From: Blastocladiella emersonii ATCC 22665
Lineage: Eukaryota > Blastocladiomycota > Blastocladiomycetes > Blastocladiales > Blastocladiaceae
DNA: 64,000 nucleotides
Assembly: GCA_025594325.1 (NCBI GenBank)
Contig: JANHCV010000001.1
Location: 2,108,001-2,172,000, forward strand
Direction: 5' to 3'
The translations under genes and the position numbers were made by a program. Positions 1-7,685 of the stretch are shown here, one piece after another (positions within the stretch are counted from its first letter, which is position 1; each line of letters begins with the position of its first letter). The notes under the pieces are model-generated. The model had not been told where the DNA came from, made no database searches, and was given only the letters and a program-made list of their open reading frames with translations.

Positions 1-30
1 TCGCGGGGTGTGGCTGTGCAGAACTTCAAC

Positions 31-3000
31 CTAGAGCGCCTTGGCGCTCCGGGTCCCGACCGTCACGGTCGCGCTCCCGACACCATCTTGGCGGTCGGGG
101 GTGGTTGGTGGGTGGGCCGGCGCAGGGGCCGCCGGCGACGTGGCGAGGTGCACCACAGCTGGCGATCCGGCAGCGGCGGCGTGGGCAGCAGCTGCAGGGG
201 GCAGCAGCGACAGGTAGGGGGCCGGTGGTGGCGGGCCAGCGCGCGCGTACGTGGACGCAGGCGAGGGCGAGGGTGTCGACAGCTTGATGGCGGCCGGCGA
301 GTAGGCGGGGGTGCGCGAGGATGAGGGCTCCGACAGCCACGCCAGCAGCGACGATGATGACGGTGATGAGGCGGCGCGCTGGGCGGACGCCGACGGCGAT
401 GGCGAGGAGGGCCCATAGATGGCGTTGATCATGAAGGTCCGGTCCATCTTGCCGAAGCCCATGTCCTCGAGCTTCTTGGTCTCGGCCTTGAGCATGGCCG
501 CCTCGGCAGCTGCCCCAGCAGCAATCTTCTTGGCGAGCTTGGCGTGTGTGGCGGCGCGCGCGCTGCACATGTTGGCGAGGGTGCAGGCCTGGCCATCAAA
601 CTGGCCCCCGCAGTCGGCGCAGTCGAGCTGGGCCCCCAGGGCCTGGTAGTCGTCCATGGGCGCGTCCGAGTCGTAGTCGTCCTCAGCGTCGGACGAGTCG
701 CTGTCGGACGGCACGTAGTCGTCGTCGTCGTCCATGAGGTCCTCGTCGCCGAGGGGCCCGTACCCGTGGATGAGGACGTTGTGGAACACGGTCGCCACGT
801 CGGCCTGGATGTCCTTGAACTCCTGCTCCACCTCGGGCGCGATTGAGATGCGGCCGTCCTCCACGCCCGCTGCGAGCGCGTTGAACATGCGCCGGATGTT
901 GCGGCCAAACTCCTCGGACGCGCTGGCGGCGCCTGCCGCGCGCTCGTTGGCGAGGTCGATCTGGTCCACGAGCTTGGTGACCCGCGCCTTCTGGGCCTTG
1001 ATGGTGGCGGCGGCGTCTGCAGCTGCGGAGGCAGCAGCCCTGGCGTCAGCGGCGCCCGCGCGGCGCTTGCCCTTGCGCAGCGTGAGCTCGGCGGCCTTCT
1101 CCTCCTCGGCGAGCTTGTGGTTGGTGGCGGCGAGGGCCTCGGCCTCGGACTTGGCGCGCTCGGCGCGCGAGCGGGCAGCAGCGGCGTGCGACGCCTCGGT
1201 CTTGGCCTCGGCGGCGGCCTGGCGCGCGGCGGCCTCGGCGGCGGCGGCGTTGGCGACCTGGACGCGCGCGTGCGCCTCGGCCTCCTGCGCAGCAGCCTCG
1301 GCGGCGGCGCGCGCGGTCCCGGACAACCTGGGCGGCAGCTGCCGCAATCCCAGCGAGCGCCGCGGCGGCCTCGCCGTCGCTGGCGCTGCCTGCGGGCGGC
1401 GCGGGCGACGCGGCGGTGGCGGACGACGACGCAGCAGCAGCCTCGTCAGTGCTGGGTGCTGTTGCAGTCACGCCCTCCATGGACTCGGCGCCGTCCGCGC
1501 CCTCGGCGGCAGCAGCCGTAGCAGCGGCGGCAGCACGTACCGCGTCAATCGCGTCCTTGGCGGCGGCGTGGGCCGCAGTGCGCTGGGCAATGGCCTCGGC
1601 GGCGGCGCGCTCGGCCGTGGCGAGGTTGATGATGGTGGTCGCGAGCTTGGACGCAGCGGCCGCTTCCGCCGAGACCGCACCCACCTGGCACGCGAGGGTC
1701 TGGAACAGGGCCTTGGCCTCGGCAGAGGCGGGGCCGTCAGGGAGGCAGCCATACCGGCGGCCGAACGCGGCGAGCGGGCCCTCCTCGCGCGCAGCGGCCG
1801 CGGCGAGGTCGAGCGTCATGGGGAGCGTGGCCTTGGCGAGCGACGACGCGAGCGAGACGGCGGCGCTGGCGGCGCGCGCGGGCGCGGGCGTGGGCGCGGG
1901 CGAGGAGGAGGTGACGACCTTGGACCAGGACAAACCTGGACCGGCGCGACCCGCAGGCGAGACAGTCGCCGACGGCGTGACGACCATGCCGTCGCGCTGG
2001 CGCTTGCGCGACGACGTGGACGTGTTGCTGGCGTTGGAGGGTCGCGACGACGGCGGCGACGGCCTGGGCTTGCGCGTGGAGCGGCGGACCGGGTTGGCGG
2101 GGTTCTCGGCGTTGCACAACGCGGACCAGTGCGCGTTGGACCCGCAGCAGTGGCAGCACCGCTCGCCGTCCTTGCGCAGGAAGACGGACGTGCCCTTCAT
2201 GGGGAGGACGCCCATCCTGAGACCGTCCTGGACGTCCTCGGGCAGCGGCATGCGGACGCACGCAGTGCGCGTCAGGCGCTCCTCGCCCGAGCGGAGCGCG
2301 CGGCGCACGCGCACGCCATGCAGCTTGACGCCCATGCTTTCAAAGTAGTCGTACAGCACGCCCTCGGTGGTGCCGGCGGGCAGGCCGTGGAGCCAGAGCG
2401 AGTTGGGCACCGTGTACCCGCGGCGGTCCTTTTGCACGACTGTGGCGTCGAACGAGATGGCGCAGTCGTTGATGACGGAGCAGCGGACGTCGTGGATGAG
2501 CGAGAGCGCGTCGTGGCGGGGCAGGAGGAGCGACGCGGTGCGGGTGCGACCGGGGTCGGGCTTGTCGAGGGAGAGGAGCGCGGCGCGCGTCTCGCTGCCG
2601 ATCGCGTACTGGACCAGCAGCGACATGAGCAGCTCGCCTGACCACGCATCGGGGACGTTGGAGACGATGACCTTGGCGTACATGTGGCCGACGCGGTTCT
2701 CGGTCGCGTCGCGCGGGACCAGGTCCTGGCCGACCCTGCCGCCGGTGGTGGTGCACTTGGTGCCGGGGCCAATGGGCAGCCCGCCGCGCATGACCCACTG
2801 CGCGGACGCGAGCTTGCGGAAGCGGGCGTGGACGTAGTTGCCGTCGGTCCAGTGCACGGTGCGGACCGAGCGGATGCCTTCGCGCAGGCCCATGTGCGAG
2901 AGCTTGTCCGTGATGAGCTCCTCGACGGTGAGGGACGGCTGGCACAGCTCCTTGGCGGGGGTGCCGGCGGGGCGGACGTCGGCGACGCGGAACGCGAGCG

Positions 3001-3361
3001 TGTACTGCTCCGAGGCGGGGAACGGGTCTTGCGCATGGACGAGTTGGTGCGCCGCGGGCGGGTACTCTTCGTTGTAGAAGCCCTCAGCGGGCGAGGGGGG
3101 AGAGGGGGAGAGGGCACTGTGGAGGGTGGCGTCGGGCCGCGCACCAGCCGCAGCAGTGGCTGTGGCGTCGGTTGTTGATGCTGAGGGCGAGGTGGTCGAT
3201 ACATCCTCGTCCATGGGAGCCGGCGACGACGACAACAACGACGACGACGAGGACGACGTCGCCGTGGTGGCGGCCGGGTCAGGGGGCGCAGGGGTGGGGG
3301 CAGCGGGGCCGCCGTCGCGAGCCGCGACGACGACGCCACCACCACCACTTGACGCCTCCAT
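31..3361 (-). CDS. RRM-like / CCHC zinc-knuckle protein, frameshifted; retroelement ORF1/Gag-like
   Basis: Reads leftward from ATG 3361 (MEASSGGGG) in one frame to about 1330, then continues in a second frame from about 1347 to a stop at 31, so a single-base frameshift lies near 1325-1347. Order of parts: acidic/Ser-Ala low-complexity N-terminus, a globular region of about 250 residues with RRM-like stretches (SLWLHGLPAGTTEGVLYDYF), a CX2CX4HX4C zinc knuckle near residues 401-416 (CHCCGSNAHWSALC), a basic Pro/Ser linker, then a long Ala/Glu-rich coiled coil that crosses the frameshift, an acidic DDDDD patch and a second Cys cluster (CADCGG...C...C). RRM plus CCHC plus coiled coil is the usual makeup of non-LTR retrotransposon ORF1 or Gag proteins. 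No reverse transcriptase is visible, but it would lie outside the window. A host nucleic-acid-binding gene with a sequencing error is possible. Confidence 0.5.
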
Positions 3362-3467
3362 CTCGAGATTTTTGGAGGGGTGTTGATGCGTTGCGTAGAT
3401 TACGTTGCAGGGAGTGGTGGGAAAGACCAAAGGTGGTATGAGGTCAGCCAGCGGAATGGCGAGAGGT

Positions 3468-3549
3468 GATGGCGTGTCCGAGTGGTCTAAGGAGAATGCC
3501 TTGAAAGCATTTAGGCTTGCCTGCGCAGGTTCGAACCCTGCCGCCATCG
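3468..3549 (+). tRNA. tRNA-Ser (anticodon UGA)
   Basis: 82 nt. Acceptor stem GATGGCG pairs with CGCCATC (discriminator G). The anticodon stem AATGC/GCATT closes the loop CTTGAAA, giving anticodon TGA. A class II variable arm follows, then the T arm GCAGG-TTCGAAC-CCTGC. A TTTTT Pol III terminator follows directly (3550-3554). Every arm pairs, so the gene looks functional. It sits 107 bp upstream of the start of the leftward CCHC gene and forms the left boundary of the repeat described next. Confidence 0.95.
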
Positions 3550-3700
3550 TTTTTGCGCTCTCTGAGGTCCCTAATCATCTTTTAGATCATGCTTTTGGCT
3601 CCAGGGAGTCGAGATCAAGTCGAAAACGCGTCCGGGATGGTCGCTGGCGGCCACGGTCGCCGTGGGCTGACCCCATGCGGTGGCTTGCCCCCTTTTGTTC
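3499..3700 (+). repeat. Left copy of tRNA-3'-half/flank direct repeat
   Basis: From the anticodon loop (CCTTGAAAGC) through the tRNA 3' half and about 150 bp of flank, ending near CTTTTGTT. The same series of segments recurs at 10300-10503 in the same orientation. Two stretches are practically identical in both copies: the tRNA part after the variable arm, and a roughly 35-bp block around GTCGAAAACGCGTCC. The intervening positions have diverged. In this left copy the tRNA is complete. Confidence 0.85.
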
Positions 3701-4161
3701 CACCACCTCACGACGACACCGGCTGTTCTGATTCCACTGAACGTATTCGGGCTACAAACCGGCACAGCAGCAGCAGGGGGACTTGGTGGCGGCAGCGGAT
3801 GCGAGTGATATTCCTTGCCGCGGGAGTTGCATCAACCGCTTCAGCTAGCCCTCGCCGCCCTGGCGCCGCACGTTGAATCAGGCGATGTTGAAGCGCATGT
3901 TTGTGGTGCATTGTTCTTTCAACAAACGAGTATAGAAACGTCCGGATGGGGTCGGGGTTAACGTGTCGAAAGTGGTTTGATCAAGCCTGCTCAAGTCACG
4001 TTGTGGCGCAACGCGTCAATTTCGGCTCGCGCGTCGCACGCTCAATTCACTATCGCCCTATCTGTTCAGCTGTTGTGGTGATGATTGCATCAGAAACCAA
4101 TCACTAACATGTTCAGAAACCCCTTGACGCGTATATTCAAAAAAACCGAAAGACGACCTGC
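3701..4161. other. Non-coding stretch, relatively AT-rich
   Basis: Between the left repeat and the 3' end of the minus-strand unknown gene. It is visibly less GC-rich than the housekeeping region and holds no convincing ORF or RNA gene. ACGCGT occurs near 4010 and 4127. It is presumably element-internal 3' flank. Confidence 0.5.
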
Positions 4162-6744
4162 TCACTCATTGTGGGAACGGCGCGAGCGTTTCTTACTCGG
4201 ACCACTAGTCCCCGTGGGCGAATCGATGGTACCCGCCACATGCACAACCCTTGGCGCCGAGGGCGTGCGAGAGTTCGATCCAGCAGTCAATGCCGCGACT
4301 GCGCTCGACTGATGAATAACCGGCGAGGGAGCGGCCCCAGCCCAGGCCGGAGCTGTCGCCGGCCGGCTGGGCGTCGAACGTCTCGGAGGCTCGATGAGCG
4401 GCCGGGAAGGTGCGGCATGAGCTAGAAGCTGCTTCTCGCCCACAACCTTGATGACGGCCTTGGTGGCAGCCTCAGAAGCAAGCTCCTCGAGCTTGCGCTG
4501 GGAAATGCAGACGAGAGGCTCGCCGTTTTCGTCAACCAAATCCCGTGCCGCCGGGGCACGACCACGGGATTGCCGAGGACCGTTCCCCAAGCGAGCGGGC
4601 GGCTGCGAGATTGCATTAGAACCGGCGTGCACCTTGGCAGGCGTCGCGGGCGTCGAAAGAGTCGATGCGGCCTTAGGTTCAGCCCAGCAGAGCACGTTAC
4701 GGCCATCGAAGATGGGGTAGTCGCTGGCGGTGCCCGCACGCGTGCACGCCACGTACTTCTCCGATTTGAACGCGGGCAAGTGGACCGCGTTCATCGGAAC
4801 CTCGCCCTTCGATTTGGGCTCGCGCGTCGGTTTGAGCCGAAACCCATACGACGTGTCGTGCCACTGAAGCGAACGAAGCGCATTCGACACCTGGTCGTGC
4901 GTGAACATTTGGTCGGCCGGGCAAAGCTCAATTGCAACAGAGCTGGCCAGACGGCCCATTTCCATGGCACGCAGCTGGCCGTCGGACATGGAGAGAAAAG
5001 GGGCAATGGCCCACACGGTCGCGAAGCGGATGATCACGGCCTTCAAACAGCTGTTGGGATCTGCTGCAAGATCGCGGAGAAGTTTCGTCGCGTCAGCAAA
5101 CACGCCGGGCGGCGGACGGGCAAGTCGAGGTGAGACGTCGTTGCGGTCGTCGTATGAAGGCTTGATGTACATGAGGTCCGCCTCGGTAATGGGCTGAGAG
5201 TTTTCGGGAGCGTAAACGTGGTACAGGGACCAAGCAATCTCGACCGTGACAAGCTCTGCACCCTCACTACAAAAAAAAACAAACGATACAGGTAAGCGAT
5301 CGGGTTTCGAGCGAATTAGGAGCGTATCCATAGCGTACTTGGTCTCCAGGGCAAGACCAAGGTCGTCCAAAGTTCGCTGCGTCTGAACCAGTCCCAAGCG
5401 GCAATTGAGAAAGCAATCGCCGCACAAGAGGTTCGGCACGTTGAGATTGACATTCTCGCGCAGAAATGCCATTTTGAGCCGATGCAGCGATTTGAACTCC
5501 TCGAAAGTCATGTTTGGATCGACTTCGAGGTCCTCGATCTGCAAAACGAAAGCGTAAGGTTTGAGAGGATTGTAAGCGTGGGCAGGTTGGTCCATGATTT
5601 GGGGCAGCAACATGCGCCCAAGAATCTCGTCCACAAAGTCGGGAATGGTCAGGCCGCACCTCCAGTCGTAGACGGCGTGCGTAAGCGCGTAGAGCTCGCG
5701 GCCCCACAACGAGGTTTTGAAGTACTGAGCGCCTCGGTCTGGTCGCACTGCAGGATAGCCCGATTTAGACGTGATGGTTGGCTCGGTGTCGGTGAGGTAC
5801 AATAGAGACATCCGACGCATGTCCTTGAGCAGCCCGGTGAACACGTCACGGTCCGGGAAGGTGAGGGGTGATGGAAAATTGCGTAGCGAGTCAAAATCGT
5901 GGCGGGCGACCGAGCGGATCACGACCTTGCCGTCGAGCGGAGAGCAGTCAATTTCGACACGCGGTACATCGGCCCCTGGCATCGAGTAGCTCGCGGCCGC
6001 GGCCGCTGAAGCATTAGCAAGGTCGGCATCTAGATGTAGAGAGGGAGAGCGGTGAGTGAGATGATGACGCGGAATCCAGGGCTTCTCGCGAGCCGTACCC
6101 ATGGATTCCATAAATGTCTGGTGGGCCGGCAGCACCGACAATTTGGAGGCGACCTCGGCCGAGCCGAAGATCGCGGCCGCATCCGTGGGTGGTCGGTCAA
6201 AGAGCAAGAGCAGGAGCGCGGGTTCGAAGGCCTGGTCGATATAGAACGATGAGAATAAATCGCGCCAAAGTCGGCCGTGGGAACCAAAATGAGCACGCTC
6301 GAGATCATGGCGTGCAGCGAAGTTCATCACAAGCGTCGATGCGAGCGGGAGTTGGGTCAGCCGAGCCGCGGCTGCCCAGTCCCGAACGCCAAAGTCGCGC
6401 GCAAACGTGTCGCGAAGCCCGGTCCGAGAGATGGGGAAGCCAATTAGGGTGGCGGCCGAGCACAAAGATGTGAGGTTCGTGAAATTGACATCGATGACTT
6501 TGAGAGCTGGGCGGTGACGAGACGCGCCAGCAGCGGCGGCCGACGCGGCACCGCCCTCGGTCATGTTAGCATCGGAGCTCGAAGCGGATCCCGGTGCGCC
6601 ACCGCCACCGGAGCCGTTGATGTGGATGCGCATCGCGAGAACGGCAGCCGGCAAGGCAGCCGCCTCGTCAAGATCAGCGCGGCGGGCCTCCGGGACCAAG
6701 CTGCATGGGGGTTGAGTCCTGACCTGATTCATGGTTTGCTTCAT
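4162..6744 (-). CDS. 860-aa protein of unknown family, divergent from the Fanzor
   Basis: Single uninterrupted reading frame from ATG 6744 (MKQTMNQVRTQ). After a low-complexity stretch, residues from about 75 to 660 look like a real globular protein rich in hydrophobic and aromatic residues. Two cysteine-bearing segments (LLCGDCFLNCRLG and FVFFCSEGAELV) stand out. The C-terminal ~200 residues are Pro/Ser/Ala-rich and end in a nuclear-localisation-like KKRSRRSHNE. I do not recognise the family. I looked for the R...HxxR...Y pattern of tyrosine recombinases and for a DDE triad and could not place either convincingly. It is intronless in a neighbourhood where nearly every gene has introns, and its codons use more A/T in third positions. 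Its divergent position beside the Fanzor suggests they are cargo of one element. Confidence 0.7.
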   Translation of the reverse strand: MKQTMNQVRTQPPCSLVPEARRADLDEAAALPAAVLAMRIHINGSGGGGAPGSASSSDANMTEGGAASAAAAGASRHRPALKVIDVNFTNLTSLCSAATLIGFPISRTGLRDTFARDFGVRDWAAAARLTQLPLASTLVMNFAARHDLERAHFGSHGRLWRDLFSSFYIDQAFEPALLLLLFDRPPTDAAAIFGSAEVASKLSVLPAHQTFMESMGTAREKPWIPRHHLTHRSPSLHLDADLANASAAAAASYSMPGADVPRVEIDCSPLDGKVVIRSVARHDFDSLRNFPSPLTFPDRDVFTGLLKDMRRMSLLYLTDTEPTITSKSGYPAVRPDRGAQYFKTSLWGRELYALTHAVYDWRCGLTIPDFVDEILGRMLLPQIMDQPAHAYNPLKPYAFVLQIEDLEVDPNMTFEEFKSLHRLKMAFLRENVNLNVPNLLCGDCFLNCRLGLVQTQRTLDDLGLALETKYAMDTLLIRSKPDRLPVSFVFFCSEGAELVTVEIAWSLYHVYAPENSQPITEADLMYIKPSYDDRNDVSPRLARPPPGVFADATKLLRDLAADPNSCLKAVIIRFATVWAIAPFLSMSDGQLRAMEMGRLASSVAIELCPADQMFTHDQVSNALRSLQWHDTSYGFRLKPTREPKSKGEVPMNAVHLPAFKSEKYVACTRAGTASDYPIFDGRNVLCWAEPKAASTLSTPATPAKVHAGSNAISQPPARLGNGPRQSRGRAPAARDLVDENGEPLVCISQRKLEELASEAATKAVIKVVGEKQLLAHAAPSRPLIEPPRRSTPSRPATAPAWAGAAPSPVIHQSSAVAALTAGSNSRTPSAPRVVHVAGTIDSPTGTSGPSKKRSRRSHNE

Positions 6745-7658
6745 GGTAGCCAGTTCATCAAGTGGAGCAAGCTGATTCGAAGCCCGACGGCAGATGGGGG
6801 TGGGCGAGGGGAGGCCGACGCGCGGCGCGGCGCGCGGGGGAGGCGCGTCGGGCAGCGTGGTGGCTCACGCGCCGCCAACGTGTCGCCAACGCGTGCTCGC
6901 GCGGGCACGCGTTGCTTTCGCCGCTCCTCTCCCCGCATCGGATAAGGCGGGCCGTACGAAAAGCGGCCGCACCCCCACCACCCCGCGCTCTCCCTCCGGC
7001 CCGTGCGACCGCGTCCACCTCCGGCACTCATCCCGCCATGTCGATGCATCCCCGCCCTCTCCCGAAGCCGCCGCCACCGCCGCCGCCGCCACTGCGACCG
7101 ACGTTCGCGCCGGACACGCCGTCCAAGCTGCGCCGCACCATGATGCGCAACTACCGGCGCGACACCAAGCGGTACTACGCCATGTACCCCGACGCGCCGC
7201 GGCGCGGCTCGCCGTGTCACGGCCGACGACGACAACCGCCGCCCACGCTGCCCCGCGAGCTGTTCCCGCCGCGCCCCAACCTGGCCGGGTGCTCCGCGGC
7301 CACCCGCCGCACTCGGATGCGCAAGTGGTACCGCAAGGTCGCCAGGTGGTGCGGTACGCGCAAGCGGTCGCCTTATGTACGTCATCGTGCACGGCGTCGT
7401 GGCCTCGCTCGCATCGACACCCCACGCTGACCGTGGCAACCCTTGTCTCACACCCATAGCCTGTTCCCCGCGACCTGTTCGACGTCGGCACTCGAGTCGA
7501 CGCGACACCCGACGAGAGAATCGCCTCCCTCGTAGCTCGGCGAGCGCGCATGGTGCGTTTTCGACGCGTCGCGATGCGTCCGCGACGGATGACTGATCGT
7601 TGCTGCCTCCCTCCTCGCTCCTCTCCCTCCTCGTTCCTCTCGCTCGACGTTCCTTCAG
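6745..7658. promoter_or_regulatory. Divergent intergenic region; may hold a Fanzor upstream exon
   Basis: Separates the two divergent genes. A stretch from ATG 7038 to about 7376 can be read as a Pro- then Arg/Tyr-rich peptide (LRRTMMRNYRRDTKRYYAMY) resembling a basic DNA/RNA-binding N-terminus. It could be spliced to the Fanzor exon, which opens at 7659 directly after TTCAG. A GTACGT donor follows at 7377 and would give an intron of about 280 nt, longer than is normal here. ACGCGT occurs near 6889, 6909 and 7563. Which parts are exon or promoter cannot be settled from sequence alone. Confidence 0.4.
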
Positions 7659-7685
7659 TGCGAAAACCCCGACCAGTCGCACCTC

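Noticed and set aside
734-2641. 635-aa plus-strand open frame opposite the CCHC gene
   Set aside because: Low-complexity Ala/Arg/Gly composition without motifs; a GC-driven shadow of the minus-strand gene.
5255-5300. T-rich tract followed by TAG as an intron acceptor in the unknown 860-aa gene
   Set aside because: The reading frame continues through it without a break, and no donor at a reasonable distance gives a better protein.
4162-6744. Tyrosine recombinase (Crypton/Starship captain) assignment
   Set aside because: I could not place the R...HxxR...Y active-site series in order, so the assignment would be speculation.
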